From an uncultured Atopobium sp. (lineage in GTDB: Bacteria > Actinomycetota > Coriobacteriia > Coriobacteriales > Atopobiaceae), in assembly GCA_938041635.1 (NCBI GenBank), contig CALIAD010000124.1:1-6318 (forward strand): DNA of 6,318 nucleotides, given 5' to 3'. Under the pieces are notes generated by a model, which was not told the DNA's origin, did no database searches, and saw nothing but the letters and a program-made list of their open reading frames with translations. Of this stretch, positions 1 to 4,999 are shown piece after piece; within the stretch, counting starts at the first letter, position 1, and each line of letters opens with the position of its first letter. A program made the translations under genes and the position numbers.

Positions 1-428
1 TGCTCAGTCATCTGATTAAATGACTTAACCAGCTCTTGAATCTCTTCTCCACCGCCTTCAATTGCAATGGAATCAGACAATGTATTTGGACTAATTTCTT
101 TCATGTGAGCAGAGAGTTGTTGAACTGGCTTGGTATAGTGGCCTATTAAAAAATAAGCTACACAGCTTCCTGCAACAATCACAACAAGCAAGATACCCAG
201 CGCGTCAAACAAAATAGAGCGTTCAATAGCATCTACATCCAAAACGATAGAAAGAGCTCCCTGGTTGATAGCATTGGCTGCAGCTAGTTCCAGCAGCTCA
301 GAAGTTGAGCGATACACAAGCCAGGTCAAAACAACGCAACAGCACACCAATAAGCCCACCATAAGAAGGGTGAGTTGGGCACGTATCGAGCGCATTGGCT
401 TTGGGATTATTTCACTTATCTTAGTCAT
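1..428 (-). CDS. Sensor histidine kinase, N-terminal part (runs off window)
   Basis: This is the membrane sensor half of a two-component system, read from its start to residue 142 before the window ends. Visible parts are a short basic cytoplasmic N-terminus, TM1 at about residues 19-39, a very short outer loop at about 40-71, TM2 at about 72-95, then a HAMP linker with the conserved Pro101, the Glu128-Glu129-Ile130 turn and a Phe137-Asn138 helix. The DHp and ATPase domains lie outside the window. The ATG start overlaps the regulator stop codon by 8 nt. It is preceded by AAGAAGGA at 434-441 with a 5-nt spacer, which fixes the start and suggests translational coupling. TM1 contains three adjacent cysteines (29-31) and TM2 has Cys89. 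The small outer loop argues against a large ligand-binding domain. The kinase assignment rests on TM-HAMP architecture plus the adjacent regulator, not on catalytic motifs. Confidence 0.85.
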   Translation of the reverse strand, partial: MTKISEIIPKPMRSIRAQLTLLMVGLLVCCCVVLTWLVYRSTSELLELAAANAINQGALSIVLDVDAIERSILFDALGILLVVIVAGSCVAYFLIGHYTKPVQQLSAHMKEISPNTLSDSIAIEGGGEEIQELVKSFNQMTE

Positions 429-1101
429 CGCTGTCCTTCTTAAAGCAATAACCCTCTCCTACTTTGTTGGAAATTGGGTCATATCCAAGGGCTTCTCGCA
501 ACTTTTTTCTAATCGAAAAAATGTGAACACGCACAGAATTGCTGAATAAGTCCACGTTACTGTCCCATGCATGAGTCATTAGTTCTTCACTGCTCACAAC
601 CGCTCCAGCATGTCGCATCAGATACTCTAGAATTGCAAGTTCTTTCTTGGTGAAATTAACCTGAGCATCTCCAACAAAAACTTGTCGAGCCGTAGTGTCA
701 AACCGAAGTTCTCCCAGCGTCAAAGACGCTTCTCCATGCGTATATTCACGGCGCAAGAGCGTTCTAATACGGGCCTCGAGTTCACCAAACGCAAAGGGTT
801 TTATAAGGTAGTCATCAGCACCCGCGTCTAATCCAACAATGCGATCAGACACCGATGAACGCGCAGAAAGAATCAGCACCTTAGTCTCTGAGTGCTCCGC
901 TCGTAGTGTGCGCAGCAAATCAAGTCCATCGATACCAGGAAGGTTAAGGTCAAGTAGAATCAGGTCATATTGCTCAAGCTGAGCCATTTCAAGAGCCTGA
1001 GTGCCATTGTCGACAAGATCAACGTAATAACCGTCCAGCTCAAGCCCCTCTCCAATAGAGGCAAGAAGCTCTTTTTCATCTTCCACTACAAGGATTTTCA
1101 A
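421..1101 (-). CDS. OmpR/PhoB-family response regulator
   Basis: This is a 226-aa cytoplasmic DNA-binding response regulator of normal family length. The receiver domain (about 1-120) has the acidic pair Glu7-Asp8, phospho-acceptor Asp51 in a DLNLPGIDG context, Ser79 in the switch position and Lys101 followed by Pro-Phe. The winged-helix domain (about 125-222) has the transactivation loop, a recognition helix around NSVRVHIFSIRKKL, and the terminal GEGYCF wing. The start is a TTG codon at 1099-1101. No ATG or GTG lies between it and the upstream in-frame stop, and AAAGGG at 1107-1112 sits 5 nt before it. The non-ATG start may keep its level low. The partner kinase follows with an 8-nt overlap. 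The gene is 178 nt downstream of the redoxin gene, on the same strand. Targets are unknown from sequence alone; the neighbouring redox operon, which has TTAACA tandem boxes upstream, is the obvious candidate. Confidence 0.95.
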   Translation of the reverse strand: MKILVVEDEKELLASIGEGLELDGYYVDLVDNGTQALEMAQLEQYDLILLDLNLPGIDGLDLLRTLRAEHSETKVLILSARSSVSDRIVGLDAGADDYLIKPFAFGELEARIRTLLRREYTHGEASLTLGELRFDTTARQVFVGDAQVNFTKKELAILEYLMRHAGAVVSSEELMTHAWDSNVDLFSNSVRVHIFSIRKKLREALGYDPISNKVGEGYCFKKDSDD

Positions 1102-1145
1102 TTCTTCCCTTTCAAATGCAGCTTGATGCTATTTGCAAGTATTAG
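1102..1145 (-). promoter_or_regulatory. Possible weak promoter and leader of the regulator-kinase pair
   Basis: On the minus strand TCTAAT at 1141-1146 matches five of six bases of a -10 box. A partial -35 (TTGAGC) lies 15 nt upstream, inside the adjacent inverted repeat. This spacing is short and the -35 match is four of six, so the call is tentative. No TTAACA boxes are visible here, so autoregulation by the same boxes seen upstream of the redox operon is not supported. Confidence 0.25.
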
Positions 1146-1188
1146 AGTACGCCTGGACCAAGCTCAATTGACTCAGCCCAGGCGTACT
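1146..1188. repeat. 11-bp perfect inverted repeat, 21-nt spacer
   Basis: The arms AGTACGCCTGG (1146-1156) and CCAGGCGTACT (1178-1188) are perfect complements. The loop contains the 8-bp palindrome TCAATTGA. Neither strand has a T tract after the second arm, so it is not a canonical intrinsic terminator. It sits between the redoxin stop and the regulator start and abuts a possible -10 box. It could be an operator, an RNA processing or stability hairpin, or a factor-assisted terminator for the redox operon. Confidence 0.6.
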
Positions 1189-1224
1189 TCATACAACACT
1201 TCAAATGCTAACCGATTGCTCCCT

Positions 1225-1248
1225 ACGGCGAGAAGTTCTTCTCGCCGT
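1225..1248 (-). terminator. GGCGAGAA-type hairpin downstream of the redoxin gene
   Basis: The arms ACGGCGAGAA (1225-1234) and TTCTCGCCGT (1239-1248) form a perfect 10-bp stem with a 4-nt loop, 31 nt after the redoxin stop. On the minus strand it is followed by AGGGAGC rather than a T tract, so classic intrinsic termination is doubtful. The stem shares the GGCGAGAA / TTCTCGCC core with the hairpin after lsrB at 4951-4980. Its position fits a 3'-end stabiliser or an atypical terminator. Confidence 0.5.
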
Positions 1249-1279
1249 GTGCCGTGAGCGGCATGTATGCTTCTATAAC

Positions 1280-1918
1280 CTACTTTGCTTGAGCAAGAGC
1301 CTGGTCAACGCGCTTTTGAAGCTCGCTGCCTTGAAGCTTGCTGGAGCCACCGGTAATTGGATCGCCCACAAGTCTACCGTTCTGGTCAATAACCATAGTA
1401 GTTGGGAACGCTGTTAGGCCTTCGATAACGTGACCGCCATCGCTGTGAGGATCAAGAGCGACGTTTCCGTAGGTAACGCCCTGCTTCTGGAGAATATTCA
1501 CGGCTTCCTTCTTAGCGTCGTCCGTGTATGCGGCTTCGGCGTTGACACCCAAGACATTGACACCTTTGTCCTTATAGGTATCAGCAAGTTCTTGAAGCAT
1601 TGGCATCTCCTGAATGCAGCCAGTACAGCCATTGAACCAGAAGGTCAGAACAGTGACCTTGTTCTGTCCAAATACGGTGTTGTCATAGGTAGCGCCAGTA
1701 GTGATATCTGTTGCCTTAAAATCTGGGAAGGTATCGCCGTCTTTGAGGTGCAGTTTTGATGCTGCCTCAGGTGGAACTGCAGCAGAATTCTGCTGCTCGG
1801 CAGTTGGAGCGGTTGTTGTGCCTGTGTTGCCAGTACCACCAACGCTGCATCCAACAAGCGCAACTGCCATAAGCAGGCCAGCGACATACGTCAGGGATTT
1901 TGTTACAAATTTTTTCAT
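1280..1918 (-). CDS. TlpA/ResA-like redoxin lipoprotein
   Basis: This 212-aa membrane-anchored thiol-disulfide oxidoreductase should act on the outer face of the cytoplasmic membrane. Residues 1-24 form a lipoprotein signal ending in a LVGC lipobox with Cys24 as the lipidated residue. A Thr/Gly/Ala/Pro-rich tether follows to about 54. The AhpC/TSA-Redoxin fold occupies about 56-212, with active site Cys98-Thr-Gly-Cys101 in a WFNGCTGC context and cis-Pro172 in AFPTT. The start is the ATG at 1916-1918, because AAAGGA (1926-1931) stands 7 nt before it and the signal peptide begins there. A GTG ten codons upstream at 1946-1948 would add a charged extension and is less likely. It is the last gene of the operon, 59 nt after the polyferredoxin gene. 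The likely job is reducing extracytoplasmic disulfides with electrons relayed by that protein. Its substrate, such as a methionine sulfoxide reductase or peroxidase, is not visible. Confidence 0.93.
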   Translation of the reverse strand: MKKFVTKSLTYVAGLLMAVALVGCSVGGTGNTGTTTAPTAEQQNSAAVPPEAASKLHLKDGDTFPDFKATDITTGATYDNTVFGQNKVTVLTFWFNGCTGCIQEMPMLQELADTYKDKGVNVLGVNAEAAYTDDAKKEAVNILQKQGVTYGNVALDPHSDGGHVIEGLTAFPTTMVIDQNGRLVGDPITGGSSKLQGSELQKRVDQALAQAK

Positions 1919-1977
1919 TTCATAGTCCTTTCTGTCTTTTCTACGCACGAAACGTAGCTATACACGTTTTATGACGC

Positions 1978-2937
1978 TTACTTTGATGAGCTTGTCGCCT
2001 GTAAATCAGCCAGGTGCTTTGCTGTGGCAACCTTTTCCGACTGCTCAATTTTCTTGTTGATTAACAGGAGCTTTGCATCAATCGCATGAACAGGACAAAC
2101 CTTTATGCACTCTCCGCAGCGAATGCACTCAAGAGCTGCGTTATTCTTCGTAATATCTACGTCCATCTTGCATGTACGCGCACACTTTCCGCAGCTTACA
2201 CAGGTCTTCTCGTCAACTCGATACTGCAAAATTGAGATGCGATTGAACAGAGAATAAAAAGCCCCGAGCGGGCAAATCCATTTGCAAAAAGGACGATAAA
2301 ACATAATGCTCAACAGCACGATAGTTGCCAGAATGCTGAACTTCATCGCAAAAAGTGTGCCCAGAGCTGCCTTAATGCTGACATCTGCTAAAGAAAGCGG
2401 AATTGCTCCCTCGAGAATTCCCTGTGGACAAACATACTTACAGAAATAAGGCTCTCCCATTCCTACGGCATTTTGAATCAAAGCTGGTAGAGCCCAGACA
2501 AGCACAATTAATATGACGTACTTCAAATAGCGCAAGGCTTTAAGCTTTTTAGTGCTAAATTTTTTTGGGAATGGAATCTTGTGGAGAAGATCTTGTACCC
2601 AGCCAAATGGACAAAGAAATCCGCAGACAAACCTGCCCATCAAAGTTCCAATGAGAATCAAAATACCCGTAATGTAATACGAAAAGCTGAATTTAGAAGA
2701 TCCAACTACTGCCTGAAATGCTCCAATAGGGCAAGCGCCCGTAGCTGCTGGGCAAGAATAGCAGTTAAGTCCAGGGACACAGACTGACTTTGCAGGACCA
2801 GTATAGATAGTTCCCTTAGCAAAATTTGTTAGGTGAGGGTTGGTTAGAAAGGTTGCGCATGCCTGCACGAAACCTCTTTTTGTGATAAATTCTCGCACTT
2901 TCTTTCCAAGAAATTTTATCCCTGAGAACACTTTCAC
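1978..2937 (-). CDS. NapH/CcoG-like membrane-bound 4Fe-4S polyferredoxin
   Basis: This 319-aa integral membrane iron-sulfur protein is of the type that moves electrons across or along the membrane. An N-terminal cysteine cluster (Cys53, 59, 62, 69) precedes hydrophobic segments at about 86-104, 138-158 and 190-213. Three CxxxCP motifs flank these segments: Cys105/109, Cys166/170 and Cys218/222. Two C-terminal ferredoxin clusters follow, Cys246/249/252/256 and Cys271/274/277/281, enough for two [4Fe-4S] centres. The first lacks the usual proline after its last cysteine. The start is GTG at 2935-2937, because AGGTGA at 2944-2949 lies 6 nt before it. This SD overlaps the stop codon of the upstream 55-aa gene, so translation of the two is probably coupled. 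Next to a redoxin, the best guess is delivery of reducing equivalents to extracytoplasmic thiols. A role in anaerobic respiration, as for NapH, is the alternative, but no nitrate or nitrous oxide genes are present. Confidence 0.93.
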   Translation of the reverse strand: MKVFSGIKFLGKKVREFITKRGFVQACATFLTNPHLTNFAKGTIYTGPAKSVCVPGLNCYSCPAATGACPIGAFQAVVGSSKFSFSYYITGILILIGTLMGRFVCGFLCPFGWVQDLLHKIPFPKKFSTKKLKALRYLKYVILIVLVWALPALIQNAVGMGEPYFCKYVCPQGILEGAIPLSLADVSIKAALGTLFAMKFSILATIVLLSIMFYRPFCKWICPLGAFYSLFNRISILQYRVDEKTCVSCGKCARTCKMDVDITKNNAALECIRCGECIKVCPVHAIDAKLLLINKKIEQSEKVATAKHLADLQATSSSK

Positions 2938-2947
2938 TGCAGGTCAC

Positions 2948-3115
2948 CTAACCAATACCTACACACTCAAGGCAGATTCGTACCGCTTTTCCCAATACGG
3001 TACTAACCTCTCCGCGAGAAGCGCCATAGACTACAAATGCACATCCTAATAGCAAAAATAGAATAGGCAGGACACGTAGGCGGCAGCTCCAACCACAAGC
3101 TTGTTTTGATTTCAT
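2948..3115 (-). CDS. Small membrane CxxC protein, CD1871A-like
   Basis: This 55-aa gene opens the redox operon. The protein has a basic N-terminus with Cys7 and Cys11, one hydrophobic helix at about residues 15-31 (including Cys25), and a short tail ending in ICLECVGIG with Cys48 and Cys51 as a CxxC pair. The end matches my recollection of the small CxxC proteins annotated as CD1871A family, which commonly sit beside 4Fe-4S proteins and redoxins. By the positive-inside rule the C-terminal CxxC should face outward, on the same side as the redoxin active site. The ATG at 3113-3115 is supported by AAGGGAG at 3121-3127 with a 5-nt spacer. The stop is 10 nt before the polyferredoxin start. It probably relays electrons or holds a thiol or metal between its two neighbours; no experimental function is known to me. 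Confidence 0.85.
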   Translation of the reverse strand: MKSKQACGWSCRLRVLPILFLLLGCAFVVYGASRGEVSTVLGKAVRICLECVGIG

Positions 3116-3154
3116 AGACACTCCCTTCTCCTGGCTCTAGTACAACAGAAGGGG

Positions 3155-3182
3155 TGTTAAATCGCTGTTAAGCTGATTTAAA
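3155..3182 (-). promoter_or_regulatory. Tandem TTAACA boxes, 11-bp period (OmpR/PhoP-type operator)
   Basis: On the minus strand TTAACA occurs at 3166-3171 and 3155-3160, separated by 5 nt. A weaker box, TTTAAA, lies one further 11-bp step upstream at 3177-3182. One-helical-turn direct repeats of this type are the classic target of OmpR/PhoB-family dimers, and TTAACA resembles the Bacillus PhoP box. The downstream copy also matches five of six bases of a -35 element, but no convincing -10 follows, as expected for an activator-dependent promoter. The stretch 3157-3181 also reads as an imperfect inverted repeat (TTAAATC / GATTTAA). A 10-bp palindrome TTTCCGGAAA lies at 3184-3193. Confidence 0.45.
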
Positions 3183-3240
3183 TTTTCCGGAAAGGGCTAT
3201 AAATAGCTGGTCAAATATCTTTTGAATTTCTAAGAATGTC

Positions 3241-3258
3241 ATGGCAATGGCAATGGCG
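3241..3258 (+). repeat. ATGGCA hexanucleotide run, three units
   Basis: ATGGCA is repeated twice and followed by ATGGCG, then ATGACC. It is short and the third unit is already degenerate, so it may be chance. It could vary in length by slippage. Confidence 0.6.
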
Positions 3259-3369
3259 ATGACCCTTAAATACATCTTGAATGTGGCACAAGTGCGACTC
3301 AAAAGATGCCCTGAAACTTTTTATATAAATATCCAAACTTATAAAATATGCAATCACATAAAACCGCAG

Positions 3370-3476
3370 GTATACGACTTGCGATAAAATCGGGGCCTCT
3401 CGCCATCGGCTCGCGAGGCAAATTTCGAGCCTCCAAAGCACACCTAAGTCGGATATTCTGCCAAAAAGACGTATAC
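3370..3476. repeat. Inverted-repeat-bounded 107-bp segment
   Basis: The ends GTATACGACTT (3370-3380) and AAGACGTATAC (3466-3476) are inverted copies with one mismatch in 11. Inside lie a GC-rich block able to form small stems (GGCTCG / CGAGCC and GCCTC / GAGGC around 3395-3430) and the first GCAGAATATC repeat. There is no transposase and no obvious target duplication. It may be a small dispersed repeat or a structured RNA. Confidence 0.35.
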
Positions 3477-3566
3477 ATTACGCTGAAAATACCTCAATCA
3501 TGCAGAATATCGTCATTAGATGTGTAAAATGCCCGTGTTTGAGCAGAATATCCGAAATCGGTGTGT
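3439..3566. repeat. Three copies of a 24-bp GCAGAATATC motif in mixed orientation
   Basis: Copy A (3438-3461) is on the minus strand; copies B (3502-3525) and C (3543-3566) are on the plus strand. All three begin GCAGAATATC and end in RTGTGY with the same 24-nt length. A and C share GCAGAATATCCG and GGTGTG, while the middle bases differ. Starts of B and C are 41 bp apart. A can pair with B over 10 bp (3452-3461 with 3502-3511), or with C over 12 bp plus a further 6 bp. A degenerate fourth copy may begin at 3482 (GCTGAAAATACC). The mixed orientation and differing cores argue against CRISPR and suit protein-binding sites or a dispersed repeat. Confidence 0.65.
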
Positions 3567-3783
3567 TCCATTGAGACAGAATTTAGCGATAGTTAAATTT
3601 CTTATACAAGACTATTCATTATCTAGCATATTAAATTAAATTTATGCATAAAAATGTATATCAGCGGCGCGACCTCCAGGCTGACTGGCTATTTTGATTA
3701 GGAACCTGTCGATTCTTCAGCGAGACATATCGAAGCTGCGCTATCTTGTACACCAGGCCTAAAAGCCGACGTTAACACGCTGC

Positions 3784-3817
3784 AAAAGAGCTGGTAATCC
3801 TTTCGGATTACCAGCTC
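3784..3817 (-). terminator. Intrinsic terminator of the lsr-like operon
   Basis: On the minus strand a perfect 13-bp stem (GAGCTGGTAATCC with GGATTACCAGCTC) closes a GAAA tetraloop and is followed by TTTT at 3784-3787. It lies 102 nt beyond the lsrF stop and ends the operon. The 3' untranslated stretch before it also holds smaller stems: TTTCTC / GAGAAA at 3830-3848 and CGGGC / GCCCG at 3867-3880. Confidence 0.85.
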
Positions 3818-3919
3818 AAGGTCAGTATGTTTCTCGCCACATGAGAAAGCCACGTGCTCGCAGCAGCGGGCTCGTGCCCGTCGTACCTGCAGCAACGCCG
3901 TGCCGCACCGTGCGTGCTC

Positions 3920-4798
3920 TTAGTGGGTTGCGTCCTCGAAGAACTCCCATGCCTGAGCGTCGGTTGCGCCCTCGTGAACGATCATGCGAACAGCCTCAGC
4001 CATCTGCAAAGGATGGGTGCTCTGGAAGATGTTGCGGCCCATGTCAACGCCGCGTGCACCCTTGCGGATAACGTCGTATGCAAGGTGCAGAGCGTCGCGC
4101 TCGGCAAGCTTCTTACCACCAGCAACAACAATTGGAACTGGGCAAGCTGCAACAACTTCCTCGAAGTCCTCGCAGTCGTAAGTCTTAACAATCTGGCAGC
4201 CCATCTCAGCGATGATGCGGGTTGCAAGCTTGAAGAAGCGACCGGTGCGCTCCATATCCTTACCAACAGCGCAAACGCCAAGGGTAGGAATGCTGTAGCG
4301 GAAGCCAGCGTTGATGACCTGGCTCAAGTTATCGATGCTGGAGAGCTGGCCATCAGCGCCGATGAAGGTCTGAACAGCCATGCAGTCTGCATTCATGCGG
4401 ATAGCGTCCTCGATGTCAACAGCGACAACCTCGTGGGAGAGGTCTGCCTGCAGCATAGAAGAACCAGAAGAAACGCGAAGAGCGATGCCCTTAGAAACCT
4501 CAGGAGAAACGCAGGTCCTGATTGCGCCACGGGTACCCATGAAGCAGTCAACGTAAGGAGCAAGCTGTGGAAGCAGCAGGTCAAGACGCTCAAGACCAGC
4601 GGTTGAACCCATGAAGTAACCGTGGTCAAATGCGAACATTACAGTGTTGCCGCTCTTTGGATCAAAAATGTTGGAGAGGTGCTTCTGCATACCCCAGTCG
4701 AGGTTGTTTGCACCCTTTACATAAAATCCCTGATTGTTAGCAAAAGGAGTGTCTACGTGATAATCCTTAGCTACTTTCAATCCGTCCAAATCTGCCAT
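3920..4798 (-). CDS. lsrF: LsrF-like 3-hydroxy-5-phosphonooxypentane-2,4-dione thiolase
   Basis: This is a 292-aa cytoplasmic class I aldolase-fold (TIM barrel) enzyme, essentially the length of E. coli LsrF. In the Lsr pathway LsrF transfers the acetyl group of phosphorylated, isomerised AI-2 to CoA, giving DHAP and acetyl-CoA. Shared landmarks recalled from E. coli LsrF are the LDWGMQ segment at 33-38, VMFAFDHGYF around 53-62, TGLER-like STAGLER at 65-71, VGKDM at 178-182, and Lys205 in the IVKTY strand, equivalent to the catalytic Schiff-base lysine. PIVVAGGKK and GVDMGRNIFQS near the C-terminus form the phosphate-binding region. The start ATG has AAAGGA at 4804-4809, 5 nt upstream. It follows lsrB after a structured 201-nt spacer and ends in a terminator, with no lsrG or lsrK nearby. 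If the transporter ligand is not AI-2, this could be a related sugar-phosphate aldolase. Confidence 0.9.
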   Translation of the reverse strand: MADLDGLKVAKDYHVDTPFANNQGFYVKGANNLDWGMQKHLSNIFDPKSGNTVMFAFDHGYFMGSTAGLERLDLLLPQLAPYVDCFMGTRGAIRTCVSPEVSKGIALRVSSGSSMLQADLSHEVVAVDIEDAIRMNADCMAVQTFIGADGQLSSIDNLSQVINAGFRYSIPTLGVCAVGKDMERTGRFFKLATRIIAEMGCQIVKTYDCEDFEEVVAACPVPIVVAGGKKLAERDALHLAYDVIRKGARGVDMGRNIFQSTHPLQMAEAVRMIVHEGATDAQAWEFFEDATH

Positions 4799-4950
4799 GA
4801 AAATCCTTTCAATAAAACCTTAAAGCTCGCAGAGAGGCGTCTTCTTGGGCGAAGCTGCCTCGTACGAGAACGCGTCTCGTAAGAGAACGCGCCTCTTTGG
4901 ACACCCACCCCGGGAGGACCGCCCTCCTCTGCGGCTGAATTACCTCATAA
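4799..4950 (-). promoter_or_regulatory. Structured lsrB-lsrF spacer / lsrF leader
   Basis: This untranslated stretch is rich in complementary segments. It has a 7-bp stem TACGAGA / TCTCGTA with an ACGCG loop (4863-4881). A 13-bp near-perfect direct repeat, GAGAACGCGTCTC at 4866-4878 and GAGAACGCGCCTC at 4883-4895, has a 17-bp period. AGAGGCG near 4834 can pair with CGCCTCT near 4895, and a GGAGG / CCTCC stem lies at 4913-4927. Some helices exclude each other. It ends in the lsrF ribosome binding site AAAGGA (4804-4809). I do not recognise a known riboswitch, and no clear promoter is visible. Confidence 0.45.
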
Positions 4951-4980
4951 GCTGGCGAGAAGAACGGTCTTCTCGCCAGC
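4951..4980 (-). terminator. Strong GGCGAGAAG hairpin just after lsrB
   Basis: A perfect 13-bp stem (GCTGGCGAGAAGA with TCTTCTCGCCAGC) and a 4-nt loop begin 19 nt after the lsrB stop. On the minus strand TTATGAGG follows, so there is no real U tract. It may act as a 3' barrier that stabilises lsrB mRNA and reduces read-through to lsrF, a common way to keep a binding protein in excess. Its core matches the hairpin after the redoxin gene at 1225-1248. Confidence 0.55.
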
Positions 4981-4999
4981 CAAAACGTACCGCTTCTAC

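Larger units (their letters stand above)
3183..3783. other. 600-nt gene-free region between the lsr and redox operons
   Basis: I see no convincing gene here on either strand. Short frames exist, but they lack ribosome binding sites or recognisable sequence. The region holds a hexanucleotide run at 3241-3258, a GTATACG inverted-repeat pair (3370-3380 and 3466-3476), and three GCAGAATATC repeats (3439-3566). It also has an AT-rich block at about 3590-3660 with the perfect 12-bp palindrome TTTATGCATAAA (3641-3652). From about 3660 onward the base composition returns to genome-like. The distal promoter of the redox operon, a small RNA or a decayed element could all be present; sequence alone does not decide. 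Confidence 0.6.

Noticed and set aside
1919..1948. GTG start adding 10 residues to the redoxin
   Set aside because: It covers the AAAGGA ribosome binding site and puts charged residues before the lipoprotein signal.
3241..3387. 48-aa plus-strand frame starting in the ATGGCA run
   Set aside because: No ribosome binding site, a repetitive start and no recognisable sequence; it ends inside the inverted-repeat segment.
3211..3441. 76-aa minus-strand frame in the intergenic region
   Set aside because: No good start context and no family resemblance; it crosses the inverted-repeat block and part of repeat copy A.
3439..3566. CRISPR array
   Set aside because: Only three repeats, in mixed orientation, with variable cores and unequal spacers; no cas genes nearby.
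3660..3783. tRNA or other stable RNA in the GC-richer block
   Set aside because: No T-arm consensus or cloverleaf could be found on either strand; only 4-5-bp stems.
3698..3895. 65-aa minus-strand frame after lsrF
   Set aside because: It runs straight through the strong intrinsic terminator at 3784-3817, so it would be cut off by transcription termination.
3854..4606. 250-aa plus-strand open frame
   Set aside because: It lies wholly antisense to lsrF, which has clear homology and a ribosome binding site. Its translation has no recognisable motif and arises from the codon pattern of the real gene.
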